64,000 bases of DNA from Schistocephalus solidus (GCA_017591395.1 WEDG01002931.1:186001-250000), one strand, 5' to 3'; shown: positions 51,843 to 64,000, numbered from the stretch's first letter. Program-made: numbers and translations. Notes: a model not told the origin generated them from the letters alone.

Positions 51843-53134
51843 CTAACATTAGTACGTTTCGTACTGAGCCAAACGTAAATTAGCATATCATTCTTTCAAC
51901 CACCCTACCTCACTACACTCTGGTAAATTTCTTCAGCTAACTTCATATGACCATGTATTCTCATTCCTTCCACTGACTTATGTTGTAATTTCTTTCTAAA
52001 AAACATGCAGAGTAGTGAACCACCTTTTAAGTTGGTTTTTTCCCGCTCAATTGTCGCTGATCTGTTATGGTGTTGGCACGTGCATTCTCCCGCGTCTTTA
52101 ATGATTCTCTTGGCACTTTTTAATTTTTTTAAATGTATGATTTAAAGTTAACTTGCAAACTCCTTGACACATCAATAGGCGGCCTCTTTAATGTTGCCGG
52201 TTTTTGCAATTTTCAGCGGTTGCTTCGTTATGGTCTCTCATCAAAAGTTTGCTTAGTGCACCTGACATAAAGATAAAACATTCTCTGACCTGTTTCACCG
52301 CGGTATCCTTGTCTGAAAAAGTTTGAACTCCATCTTAGCGCCCTTTGAATAGCTGCGTAGTAGTGGTTGCATACATTCTCCTGATATCTTATCTAATCGG
52401 GACCACTCAGTGAATTCCAAAACATACAGGCCAGTCGACTGAATGCAAACACGGGAATGTGCATTGGTTGCATGCCTGCATTGATCTTTTCGGAAGTTCC
52501 AGTTTGCAAACTTCACAAGAAACGGGAATAGGAACGAACTCCTCTATATTTTTTTTTGGGAGGGAAGGGATCTTGTGCTGATTTTCGAGGGATAAGGGTT
52601 AGTGCTAGTTTTAGCGTTAAGGAATATTTACCCTTCCTGGAATTATGCCCAACGCCGGCTGCATTACTGGGGTCATACAGCAGATTTTATCAGGACACTT
52701 TTCAGTGATAGTTGACTACAGAAAAATAAATATAGGTTTTCATCTAGTTATACCTTCCCGATACAAGTAGCTCGGTTTTCATTGCCTTAGCAAACCACTT
52801 TCTACCGATCCTTCATTGCTCACAAGCTTGCCATCACGACGCAAAGGCACAGATTGGTCAGTTTAGCAACAAATATGTAACCCTTGGCAGTAACGATCAA
52901 ACGTATGGAAAATTCAGCGACCCGGTTCCAAGGCAAAACCTACGCGACTTTTTTTTACCAGGAAACCGCCGATTTACTCCTCCGCACGCGGTTGCATGCC
53001 CTGAGGTTTGTAGTAGGTCCAGATGCTTACGATGAATAAGTCAGAAATATGCATTGTGGCCACCATTAATCTTGTGGTAGGCCTTCTGTAAGCACGAACC
53101 TGTGCACAATTTCATAAAGAAACTATATTCCCGT

Positions 53135-53232
53135 ATCCTAACCATAACATTAACCCCAACGCAAGCCTTAACCACAGCCTTAATATTAACACTAACCTTA
53201 CCATAAACCCTAACACTTAAGCTAACCACTCT
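53135..53232. repeat. Degenerate telomere-like array
   Basis: About 100 bp of CCTAA-related units (CCTAACCATAAC, CCTTAACCACAG, CCATAAACCCTAAC). A weaker stretch of the same kind lies at 50462-50525. Confidence 0.55.
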
Positions 53233-54479
53233 TATAGCGGGTGGATCGTCTTCTCATATCCTGCTTAGAGGGCCATGTAAGACACCCTTACTCATATAAT
53301 TATTACGATATTCGTAAGTGTTTCCCTCTTCTTTACCGCAGCAAATAGGACTTATTACAGTTTACAATACTGTTGAGACGGTAAAGGCCAGACTGTCAAC
53401 CGACCCGAAGGTGTGCAAATAACCCATCTATATAGTAATTTTGGAAGGTCAGATAAGTTGTAATTCAAGACAACTATAAAAGCATCTGAAGTGTCATCAC
53501 ATCTTTGAAGGAAAAAGTGAAGCTAAGTAATCCGTATAGATGATTAAAAGGGGAAAAACTTTTGAGCTGGAAGATGCAATAAAGAGGGAAGAGTCCACTT
53601 AAATACAGTATTTTTGGTGGCGCTTAAAAGATAATCTGGATCACATAGCAAAAATGACTTCGTGACCAGATTCTGCAGCAGATTATGCGTCGTCGATTCA
53701 AGGAAATATTTTATCCTTTAATTTTCGTTTGAAATACTGGTAGTTGAAGTAAGTTTGTTTTTTTACGGACCAAGTATAAGTAACTCTTAACATACCCAGC
53801 CCTTGATAATCCCATTATGCTATACTAAAACCGCTTCAGTAGGCGCGCTTTTGAATTGGAGCCACCAATTTTTCGCTCTCCATTGAAGTGGGAATTTTCT
53901 TTAATTGTATACTACTCTCCCTGTTTCTCTTTGATATCTTGATCTTTATTTGTTTGAACTATTTTTATGAGATCATCTCTACAGTACGCTAGCACCTTTT
54001 GAATGAACTCAAACGAAAACATTTATTGAATAATTTCGATGATGCACTTTTCGGCCAATATATCGGATTTGTGATCCTCTCGTGCTCACTTCCTCACGTT
54101 GTCATCAACAAAGGCCTTCACAGCGGAAAAAATCGCTGCAGTTGGCAACTCGCCTTGAAGCGTCAACCAAAACACCAACTGTCAATTCCAGGGTTCCTGT
54201 TGGCGAATTGGCGTAAGATATTCAGCAAAACTCTCGAATTGGAGCTGCTTTTGTTGAAAAAAAAACAGTTAGACTAAAGTGATTTGTCTTCAAGATACAT
54301 GCTTAAATAGTGGCATTGACGCACAAATAACTAGCCCCCGTCTTTCTGCTGCTTTCGAGCTGATCGAAAATCTTCATCCTCCAGCAGAAGCGGTGAGGTG
54401 GCTATTTTAGTCAAAAAGGATTGGTGTTTGAACTATCAGTCCTTATTTTCGTACTCTGATGATTTGATAGACGTTATCG

Positions 54480-56600
54480 CTGTCATATGTAAGCTCCGAT
54501 AGTTAAATGTATTTAAAGGCATTATATTTGTTACCATTTATATTCCCCCTCTACCTATGAAGGTGTCCTTACCCTTTTATTTGACTTGCTTTCACAAAAA
54601 CTTGCTTTATGGTCCTGCGAGCTTCTTATTGTCTTATGTGGTGACTTAAGTCGTGTGCGTCGATGTCTATTCATGCTGTTAGGCTTTGATGCCTTGTTTC
54701 CTTCAATGTTCGAACTGATGCTCCTCTTTATCACGTGTTAACCAACCAACCCACGCTTTTCCTTGCTAAAAACAGAGGTCAATCGCCAGGTTCCGACCAT
54801 CCTGTGCTATTAGAGCTTCCAAAAATTTATTTTACTTCAACGCGTGTAATCAAACCCGAAAGGAAGATTAAGATTCCCGATACGTCCCCACAAAACATTT
54901 GCCTTCTCCAGACCTGTATATCGTACGCTTTCTCCCCTTTCCTCAGACAATCCAATGTCGAATCGTGCTCATGCTACTTCACAACATTTCTTAAAAGAAA
55001 TTTCAAATATTTGCTTTCCTCTTGATACTGTTACGATCAGACCTAACAGAATTTCTTCTCCCTATCTAAACTTTTTAAGGCATAAAAAAGAACTTATCTA
55101 CAAGCTAGGCCTATGTGGCATCCATCCATCCATCCACACCTTCCTTCCCTCTTTCCTCTGCTGAACTCTGGAGGAATCTTAAGCGTCTCGCTGGCCAAGG
55201 TAGCAAACTGGTACATGTTGATGGTGATTTAAACTCTTTAAATGGACATTTTATCTATACTTTCATTGAATCCAATCCCTCTCAAACAACCTTCGCGAAT
55301 ACCAAGTAGTTTTTTTCCCGTGTCAGTGGCAAAAGTAGAGGAACACATGAAAAATGTCCATGGTTCAACAGCTGGTGGGTCGAATGGTGTCTCACCATTT
55401 ATTTTAAAATATTGCTGCTCTCAGATTGCCCCTGTTTTGACTAACCTTATAAACGTGTCCTTCATGGAGTCTAAGATTCCTGACGTTTGGCGTACAGTAA
55501 GAATCACTTTTATCCGTAAAAATCCACTTATTTTGGTCCTGAATCTTTTCCTTAAATCGCCTACTCTTCCGCTTTACTGAAGCTTGCGGAGTGAGTCGCT
55601 CTATTATATAATTATGCAATTTTTCCCGATTTCTCCAACTCATTAAAATTCGCACAGAAAGCTAGGCATATTACCTAGATGCCGTTACCCCCGTGGTACA
55701 TTCGGCTATAAGAGATCTAGATAAGAACTGCCGTGCATACGCATGGGCAATTTTTTGATTACTCCTCTGCCTTCAAGATCATCCTGCGCCATCTCCTCCT
55801 TACAAAAACATACGCATTCGGCTCTCCCGGCTGGGCTGTCTCTTGGCTCGAAGACTATTTACTTCACCCACGGTGTTCTTCTCACCTCTTTTTCATCCCC
55901 AGTGCCGACTTGAGATCACCAAACGTCTGTATGTATATAAAATATCCCGACGATATGGTTGTTTGGCCATCCCCTTAAAAATAAAATCCATCTCCAGTCT
56001 CTGAAGGATGGCCTGGACCATGTCTCAGCATGGTCATCAGCATGGTCGTCTTGAAATCAACCATGAGACTCAACTATGAACTCAACCTTGTGTTTTGGGT
56101 CTGTGACCCTCTCCTAGTTCTAAATCCTCAGCCTCCTTCTCAACGAGGTTTCCTCTTTCCCGTTACCCTGAACTCCCATCTCTCATTTTCCTATTTATTG
56201 ATGCTCTTTTCACTAAAATTCTTAAACTGCTTCCTTTTATCCCTCATCTGCTGACTTTAAAGATGCATTTATTCTTCCCCTCAGCCTTTATTTTTCTCCC
56301 GGGATTTTTCCAACTTTGGTTAAAAAGGATTTGCTGATTTTAAAACGTATCCTCCGAATGCTCTCTGCTGTTGCCGGTGTTCCTTATACTGTTTAAGTGG
56401 AAACGATAGCGAAACGAAACTTAACAACAGTCAAGCAATTTTCCAAGCTAATTCTTGATGATGTGACCCATCTCCTCCCTCCGAGCTCGTTGCAGTGAAC
56501 TCTTCCCGTTCCATGCGTGGAGGCTTTCATCCTATCGCTTACTGTACATTGGCATATCAGCGTTCTGCTTTGCAATTTCTAGCACGCTACCTTACGTACG
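54480..56600 (+). mobile_element. Decayed non-LTR retrotransposon (endonuclease remnant, RT, C-terminal part), Rex1/CR1-like
   Basis: Across shifting + frames the order of a non-LTR ORF2 can be followed. First comes an endonuclease remnant with LIVLCGDL (54627-54650; usual CGDFN) and GSDHPVLLELP near 54800. RT blocks follow: GGSNGVSPFILKYCCSQIAP (55375-55434, usual PGPDGI...L), SFMESKIPDVWRTVRITFI, FFDYSSAFKIILRHLLLTKT (about 55752-55811) and KYPDDMVVW (about 55941-55967) for the catalytic YADD box. A C-terminal segment resembles LSLYFSPGIFPTLVKKDLLI. Several frameshifts and stops, and the Ala-to-Pro change in the catalytic box, mark it as dead. The clade assignment is by motif style only. 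Confidence 0.75.
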
Positions 56601-58060
56601 AAGAGATTGTAATACAGAAGCGGAGATTAGAACTGTCTTCCTTAATAGATGTCCATTTTTAACTTTTGATTATTGCATAATCTGTTAACTTGTCCTATGC
56701 TCTCCGTGAATGGAGCCATTTTTTGCTGAAAATTGTGAAGGGTACTTTCAAAATAAAACGTATTCCTCTCTCTCTCACTCCTTACACTCAGTAGCAAATG
56801 AGAGCATTTACGATGTATTGGGGTGTAGGTATAACACAATAAATTTGTAAATTTATTGTTGCTTTTGAAGGCGACTCAGTAATGAACGAGTGAGCATGGT
56901 GGAATGTTTTTCGGGGCTGGTTGTAATTGCACGTGTTGCACTTTATAGTTTTGAGCAAAAAAGTTACTGACAGTTGCCATTTTACTTGAGAGCGAGATCC
57001 TTGGTTGGCCGAAGAAAACGTTTATGAAGACCAGTCAAGTACACTTGCTTTTGAAGAAAGTCCTTTGAGTGTACACGACGCAAGCAATTTCGGTGACCAA
57101 CTATAGCTAGGGGTAATCCGTATTGTTCAAAGCAGGTTACGAGTTAGTTACCTGTAGGAGAGATGAAAAAAGTAAAGATCTTACCACCTATCTGTCTGCG
57201 ACAGGCCATCAACCGTTTTCGTCGCTTTGTCTTACACCTGTTCGAGTAGGTTAGTGTATTGCTTCAACTCTTCCGTCAAGACCCACATTCCGTATTCCAA
57301 AATGAGTCGGATGAAAACACCAAAAACCGTCAAATTTCTGCAGGGAATATTTTAAGGCAAGTCTAATCGTTTACAACGTGGGCTATGTGCTCCAATAATG
57401 TAGACACCACGCCGGTGACTTGCGCATGAAGTAGTTTATGGCATGACAGGCTTGCGAAGCATCTATCGCATCCTCATCTCCCTCACACACATTAGGCAGA
57501 TGGTAAGACAAACTCCGGGCAGCTGGAGGTGGCTGAAAATGTTAAGGAACTCACGTATGCGTGGCATGTACCGTATGTGACTGCAATATTTTCGTCGCTG
57601 CTTTTTTGAAAATATTTTACTAAAATCTATGCTTTTTCTTTCGAAAACCGTTGTAGCAATAAAATAACAATTCCTTGTAAAACATTTTCAAATATTTTGC
57701 CATGAATATAATAAGGAGGCCGTCACTAAACTCAGTCTCAATGGCCTCGCGCCCACTGACATTGTTGCCAAGTTCGAACTGGCCAGATCAACAGGTTATA
57801 CCATTATCGGCCATTGTAAGAAGTTCGGCTAAAGACGGGAAGCCGGGTAGTAGAAAAAAAAAAAAACATTTCAAACTCCTCATCTTCTAAGAGGTGTCCA
57901 AGATCGTATTTGTTGCACTTCAGTCCACAGCTTGAGAAAACTGGTACGACTTGTTCCTCACAATGAGCACCAGACATTCACGGGGGATGTCTTTTATCGC
58001 ACATCAGATTGAGAGTGCCATTGTGACCATATTAAGAACGAACCCTGCAGCCTAATTATC
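56601..58060. other. Intergenic, no feature recognised
   Basis: A short CT run occurs near 56765-56780 and an A-run at about 57856-57867. The frame at 57702-57890 (+) has no domain features. Confidence 0.4.
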
Positions 58061-58066
58061 AGGCTT

Positions 58067-58112
58067 CCCTCTACCATGTTCCAGTTCCATGTTCCCTCTA
58101 CCATGTTCCAGT
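58067..58112. repeat. Short tandem duplication
   Basis: CCCTCTACCATGTTCCAG occurs twice (58069-58086 and about 58095-58112), separated by TTCCATGTT-type sequence that itself echoes the unit. Confidence 0.85.
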
Positions 58113-59060
58113 CATCTGTCCGTGCCTGTCCTCTAGCTGGTGCTGGGATTGGGTGCAGTGGCTGAGGCCGCCCAATGTACGTCAGAAGTTATGAGTTCAC
58201 ACGGCCTCTGTGTGACATAACTACAACCTGCAGTATGCCAATCTGATCCCCATTCCTTGGTAAGAGTCCAGGGTCTAAACCAAAACCCTATGGGATACTA
58301 CTTTTAACCTTTAAGTTGCCCACTGAACAACTGCCAAAAACAGCTGGGACAGAAAGCTCTCAATTCCCTTAAACATTCTGTCATGAATTCCATTTTTCTG
58401 AATCTTCTACAGGAACTGCCTTCATGTTAAACTAAAATTTATTGGCAGAGTTAAGAGTGTTGCATCTACTGCAAAACTTTTGACCAAATTCTCCGCCCAT
58501 TGTTCACAAGGCTCTAAATATTCGTGAATGAAGAGTGACCTGGGCAAAATCCCAGCTAGTCAGTGACCATATGTTACTTTTTTCAGCTAGATCGTTTTTA
58601 TAATGCGCTCAAATAATTCATATGATATGGATGCGTGGTATTTCTCGGACCCCTGTCAAGATCTTTTTTAATAAATGGGAAAAATATATGCATCTTTCCA
58701 TCTTCGTCCTCTCAGGCTGGAATAATATGGATAGCAGTTTTACTGGTCAATGGACAAGTTCGGTAAGTGTTTGTGCAGGTATTTTTTCCGGGATAAGCTC
58801 TTTGGATGGCCAAAAATTGACAAAACCTGTTTCTGTGCTGGCAATATGGGAATCAATCAACATTTCTATACTGCGGACTGCTTGCCGGCAGAGTTTGTGA
58901 ATATTTATCGGCTATGTCACTTGAACTGATGGATTTTATCCCCAATATGCATGTCAGCTTTTGGATCAAGCCTGCAACAGACCTGTCCGAAAGATGTACT
59001 CCAAGTTCGAGGATTAATCTTAGGGGTAAGTAGGAAGCTAAATATCAAAGCCAACGACTG

Positions 59061-59104
59061 AAAGTAGTAGTAGTAGTAGTAGTAATAGTAGTAGTAGTAG
59101 TAGG
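59061..59104. repeat. TAG trinucleotide microsatellite
   Basis: A run of TAG/AGT units of about 43 bp with one TAA interruption near 59083. Confidence 0.9.
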
Positions 59105-62100
59105 AAGAAGAGAGAGTGCATGCGTTCTCTTGATAAGCAGTCTACGGCGTTCCTTTATGTAGAACCTAATTGCGGGTACTGATTCTTCGTTTTTTTTGTT
59201 AATCAAAGTATCGCCCGACGGGATTTTGTGCACCTCAGCTACTGTAATTTTAGTTCATTTTCTTAACAATTGAAGTGTATTAGTCTGTAGATTTTCCAAC
59301 TTCTACTTATTTTTATCAAAAAGTGTAAAGTTTTGAAATCATCAACCACAAGCGATTATTTAAGGCTTTCTTCGAGAGTCTAGTTGCGATCGACAACTCT
59401 CCAAGGTACCAAAATTAAAGTCTGCCAGTATTATCCTATGTAGTAACCAGTTCGTGGTACTTCTCATATTCAACCTGTGACATGTGAAAAGCCTCCCTTT
59501 CAACTATGCTCCCCCATCCTCCTATCAAAAAGTGGGTTTTGAAAGCATTTATTGCTCGATGTGCAGTACTCTTCGATGTTATAAATCTACTTACTTTGCT
59601 TGCCCTAAAGCTGAGTTTTTGAGTAGTGACACCATCTTGGGTATTGTTAGGCATTTAGTGTGTGATAATTTTTATGACTACGAATTCAAAAGGGATAGTT
59701 TTGAAGTTAAGTAGTATAGGATCAAGTATAAATTAAGTTCAGCACGAGATGAACATCAACATTCAAAAAAACTTGGGCAGCTAAATACTGTTACGAGGGG
59801 TCGACTTGGCAGAGCACATGCTAAGCTGACACAATATTGAACACATACGGTAACACCGATTCAGACCATTCTGATTATTGCTGGGAACGTAGGTCTATAG
59901 ACCGCACATGTATCAGCTTATGAAGGAATTTGTACCTTGAGACGCATTTCGGCATGAAAAGTATACCAACAATCACTCACAAATAACGAAATCCTTTTTA
60001 GCCGCAGGCCTTCTCAACGCCTGTCTCACATATCACGATAGCGCGACTGTAAATTCACTTCCTGCTAAAGCCGAGACACGCTCTTTTGGCATTGAAAGGC
60101 TTTATACCAGTCGATTCTACCTCAAAATTCTGGGGTTGTCAGAGGTGACTCGTGGAGATGGGTTTGATACTCTTTACGAAAGTTTCGCTCTATTTCCAAG
60201 TCCCATTTTAAGCTTAACATAGAAGAAGCCTGAGACAAAAAAATCTCTTATCAACAGGTTAGGGAACTCATTAATTTGGACACATTTAGACTTCGCAAAA
60301 AACCATATCCTCTCCAAGCATCACCCGAGTTCTCTGTTTCAATGTTTTAACTTCCCTCAGGCACAAAATGCAGACTTTTTCAGCTTAGAAAGGGGTAAGC
60401 AGAAGGGGTCAAAAATATTTCAACAGCCGGCGTTCACCTGCTGTTCGTGAGTGTATGACGTAATACAGCTAAGTTCAGTTTGCCATTGTGGTTAGAGTGT
60501 ACACACGTTTCCGCGGAGTGGCGAAGATTGCAGGATTAAGACGTGTTTTCACTGAGAACGATACTAGGCTGGGTAGTTATAGTATATTTGCTGTTGCCAG
60601 AGGGACATAACATGCATCCAAAGAATAGTGTACTACCCCATGGAGGATGAAGAAGCAGAGCTCATCAGTTATCACGCACCCTGGAGACGGGAAACGCTGA
60701 CAGAGTCCAAATAAAAGTTAAGTATTTTCTAATGAAGATACCCTTGAAATCTGTTGGCTTTCTATACTTTTGTTACAGTGCGAAAAGGAGAATACAAAAT
60801 TTCGATTCACTGTCCTACCTTTATATGCCAAGGCTGGAAGTCAGTTGTCAGGAACAGCAATTTACTCATAAGAGATTCCAGGTGGGTTATCAGGTTCATT
60901 TTCAGACACCAATCTTAAAATGTGACCCAGCAAATCTGCTCGGTTTCCTACTTCTTTGACCATTTATATGAATAGTAACTGATAGAGGTGAAGAGGCGAA
61001 TTCCAGGAAGCAGTTCAGAAAAAGAAGGTGTGATCCCTGGCCAATAAATCTATTGTTTGAGTGATCGCCTCTTCTTATTCTTCTATATGAGTACTTGTGG
61101 CCGAGGACAACATTCCAGTTGTTTTGCGGACCTCACCTGTCTAAATACCGCTTGGACTTCAAGCACTACTTCGAAGTATCTGAGCATTGGTACTTGACTG
61201 GAATTTCATGCCCGACTACCTTGCAAGTGGGGTCCTTTTCGACGCTTGATTTAATTGCAGATAATGGGTAGTCGCGGGCGGTGACGAGTCTGTCCTTCAA
61301 AATGCCACATCGTGTTAACATAACACAGTCTCCGAATCGTCTCCTTTGACCCCCAGTCAAGTGTTATCTTCTGTCTTAGTAGCGATAGCTATCCACGTAA
61401 CAATGTATGTAAAACCACAGGAATATTGGAATCTATTCAAGGCAAACCTATGAAAGCAGTTCAAATGAGAGATCACTATGGCTTCTGACTACCCATTGTC
61501 AGGATCAACATCATACCAGCACTTTTTCTGCCACAACGAAAGTTGGACAGGTTGTGCGATGGAAGAGATAACACCGCGAATCACGAAGCAAAGCCGTCGA
61601 GTTCGTGTCTGCATACGAGTAGCAAGCCAGTCGCAAGCCATGACTTGTACCTTGTACCCCACGAAGTGGGGGTAGCATCAGTGAGTGGCGTGAGAATAAA
61701 ATACCAGAATATATAACTAGAATATACCGCACACTCTACTCTCCTAACTCACCAGGCTACGATTAGAAGACGACTTCAAGAAAACGATAGTGGGCGTGCG
61801 AGCTGTGGCTACCAAAGTGAGACACTGTCTATGCACTCAACATATGACTTGTTTCCTGCAAAATGCATTGGATCCAATTGAAGTGAGCTTTTTCTAGAGG
61901 TCGGACTAAGAGACAGACATCGAGCCTGACCATCAGTCCTTCCGTCAGTCATCACATATACATTCCGATGACGTCCAGCAATTTGCCCACAAAGCACTGG
62001 GCATATTGACGGAAATTTGCGCATGAATCAGTGATAGCAGACTTAGACTCCATCTACTACACTCTCTCTTCCCTCAACCTCCTCGGCCAGGTATCTTGAC

Positions 62101-62657
62101 AGATTCAAGAAGACTGGAGACATGGTGTCCAACAGAGCTGAAGAGCCCGAATTTGTGGGACACAACCTGGATTAGAATTTAACACTAAGCACAAAAGTCT
62201 GCTTGAATCCAACTATCTGGGTGAACCATAGAGGCAATTGTAGGAAGCAGTCATTGAAGCCTGACATTCCGTCCTGAGAGGACGATCGACTTCTACCGTA
62301 AATTGGCAGCCTTACAACTCACGGAGCTTGGCGCACCGTGATAGATTAAAGCGCTTTAGAGTGCTTATAATGAAAAATAGGCATAGAGGGAGAAAAAGAA
62401 TAAAATGTTAATTTTCAAAGTATCATTCCAATATTTTCCGAAAATCTTCCTCCAGCCTCAGCTCCAGAATGCAAAATTGATAGACGATGACTGAGTTAGT
62501 GGGTCTGCATAGAATTGTATAACTACTATAGGGACAGTTTAAGCTACAGGGTCTTATTTCGTTCTCTTACTATGTAAAGCATCCTAACGCAGCGCTTATA
62601 TGCCGAGGTACACCAAATGATCCGTCTGACAGAACGGCAATGGGACGGAAAAATTAA
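59105..62657. other. Intergenic, no feature recognised
   Basis: Scattered frames (59484-59714, 60732-60959, 61166-61360, 61478-61732) show no known motifs. No tRNA-like, tandem or inverted structure stood out by eye. Confidence 0.4.
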
Positions 62658-62945
62658 TAATTATTAATTCAAGATGAAATTACTCGCCACACTGGCAGCA
62701 CGGGTACTATCTAAAAACCAGCCACGTGTTTTCGCCGATTTTTATTATTAATTATTATTATTATTATTAATTATTAATTATAAATCATTAATTGTTAAGG
62801 GTAATTATTAATTATTATTATTAATTATTAATTATTAATTAATTAATTATTATTATTATTATGAATTATTAATTCAAGATGAAATTACTCGCCATACTGG
62901 CAGCACGGGTACTATCTAAAAACCAGCCACGTGTTTCGCCGATTT
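62658..62945. repeat. 84-bp unit duplicated on both sides of an ATT-rich tract
   Basis: Copies at 62658-62742 and 62863-62945 start AATTATTAATTCAAGATG, contain ACTGGCAGCACGGGTACTAT and end CACGTGTT(T)TCGCCGATTTT. They differ by about one substitution and one T. Between them lies an impure ATT/AATT tract (62743-62862). Confidence 0.9.
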
Positions 62946-62997
62946 TCTGCCTTTGCACAGGGTTCGGCTCATCAGTGGGTCACCCAGCATCGTAGAT

Positions 62998-63129
62998 ACT
63001 GGTAGATACTCCAGTACTGGTAGATACTCCAGTACTTCTGGTAGATACTCCAGTACTGGTAGATACTCCAGTACTGGTAGATACTCCAGTACTGGTAGAT
63101 ACTCCAGTACTTCTGGTAGATACTCCAGT
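62998..63129. repeat. Minisatellite, 18/21-bp unit, seven copies
   Basis: The unit is ACTGGTAGATACTCCAGT; copies three and seven are 21 bp, starting ACTTCTGG. The unit ends are complementary (ACTGG/CCAGT), so each 18-mer junction forms the 10-bp palindrome CCAGTACTGG. Both unit lengths are multiples of three, so one + frame reads GRYSST(S) repeatedly and stays open at 62953-63135, but no gene context supports translation. Confidence 0.95.
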
Positions 63130-63156
63130 TTTTAACATTTAGCTTTTTAATTTCCT

Positions 63157-63620
63157 GCGGTTATTCCGCAGTGACTGATTGTTTTCGGCCCAAATATACA
63201 TAATGAATTTCGGTTTGCGAATATGGACTCTTGTATACACTAATCTGCTCCAAGTTACAAATTAATTTCAGTGGAAAGTAAAAAGCTGACATTTAAAAAC
63301 TGGAGTACCTACAAGAAAGCCCATGGGGAATGCTGAGGGTGCCACCGATGAGCCAAACCCATGGCAGCTGTGACATGTGTCTGGGCTTGTACCTAGTACC
63401 TGTGCTGTCAGGATGGTGAATAATTTAATAAGTTAAACTACCGACTACCTGTTGGCAGTTTGTAAATATTACGCGATTATCCCACAGAAGCTGATAGACT
63501 TCAGCCCAAATATTCATATCAAATTTCGGTCTGTACCTATGAACCCTCAAATACACTCATTTGCCCCAAGTTAAAAATTAATTTGTGGGGAAATTAAAAA
63601 GCTGAATTTCAAAGTGAATT
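63157..63620. repeat. Direct repeat pair of about 150 bp (63157-63303 and 63473-63620)
   Basis: The copies share CGGTTATTCCGCAG/CGATTATCCCACAG, GCCCAAATAT, AATTTCGGT, CCAAGTTA, AAATTAATTT and AAAAAGCTGA in the same order, offset by about 316 bp and roughly 75 % identical by eye. No coding capacity seen. Confidence 0.65.
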
Positions 63621-64000
63621 GAGTGGACAACATCATCCGGAATTCGATAAAAAACTGCTTTATAATTGATTTATTGTTGTACTATCATATCAAAATAAGA
63701 GACGCAAGAAACACCGGAAGCGAAAGAAAGAATTTGCGGGACACTTTTCTTAAAATGAGCAAACCTTTTTTAAGCAAAGCAGGAAAAATAACCATAGAAT
63801 GAAAATATGACAGGGAGAATGCAGGCATCTGTAAATCTCCCTCATTCAAGGTTGAGGTTTGCGTAAGGAACTTAGACGAGGAATATAGTAAACAAGTATG
63901 AGTATTTTAGTGTAACGGGTATTAGTATGACGGGAGAATGAGCAAGCTGAGGACGAAGTATCACCAGGGTACCGGAATGACGATAGGAAAGAATTCGAAA
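63621..64000. other. Window end, no feature recognised
   Basis: AT- and A-rich sequence with no open frame or repeat that I could identify. Confidence 0.4.

Larger units (their letters stand above)
49741..54400. other. Intergenic region downstream of the receptor
   Basis: No host gene recognised. It contains short degenerate telomere-like stretches (50462-50525, 53135-53232; G-strand at 52585-52625) and one unassigned minus-strand frame (51426-51842). The rest is AT-rich sequence without visible repeats. Confidence 0.5.

Noticed and set aside
62998..63129. CRISPR-like array
   Set aside because: Units are contiguous with no spacers, in a eukaryotic context.
62953..63135. A small secreted or repetitive protein made of GRYSST repeats
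   Set aside because: The open frame follows from 18/21-bp units; it has no ATG start, signal peptide or gene context.

Overview
The window looks like metazoan nuclear DNA. It is AT-rich, dense with decayed repeats, and carries one large, sparse, multi-exon gene. That gene encodes the 3' part of a netrin receptor of the DCC/neogenin/Frazzled/UNC-40 family, which restricts the source to a bilaterian animal. The very long introns, tRNA-derived SINEs, Penelope-like and Rex1/CR1-like retroelement relics and degenerate CCTAA-type arrays fit a large flatworm genome, perhaps a pseudophyllidean cestode. That taxonomic guess is inference.

Layout, + strand. I could assemble seven coding exons whose splice phases agree all the way to a stop codon: 3488-3895 (FN3), 6952-7353 (FN3), 12207-12501 (juxtamembrane plus transmembrane helix), 23276-23934 and 34967-35473 (low-complexity cytoplasmic tail), 39901-39974 (74-nt exon) and 49189-49299 (conserved C-terminal P3 motif and stop). 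Together they give 818 codons plus a stop. The signal peptide, Ig domains and earlier FN3 domains must lie upstream of the window; nothing in 1-3487 was recognisable as an exon.

The introns (3-11 kb) hold most of the interesting structure. An approximately 900-bp almost pure polypyrimidine tract lies at 1.6-2.5 kb. A Penelope-like relic lies at 5.8-6.2 kb. Several inverted repeat pairs occur at 18.7/20.6, 20.9/21.1, 34.5/34.8, 36.1/37.4 and 40.8/42.5 kb, the largest being 29.4-30.8/31.4-32.7 kb with 1.35-kb arms. A third copy of that large element at 43.8-44.5 kb shares a terminal palindrome with one arm. SINE copies lie near 19.1, 24.6, 24.9, 44.8 and 45.8 kb. Because all of these lie in introns transcribed with the receptor, many could fold into double-stranded RNA in the pre-mRNA.

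Downstream of the gene (about 49.7-64 kb) I see no convincing host gene. This part holds a decayed non-LTR retrotransposon (about 54.5-56.6 kb), more degenerate telomere-like arrays, microsatellites, and a compact set of local duplications at 62.6-63.6 kb: an 84-bp unit flanking an ATT tract, an 18/21-bp minisatellite, and a direct repeat of about 150 bp.

All repeat boundaries were read by eye and are approximate. No alignments or database searches were run.
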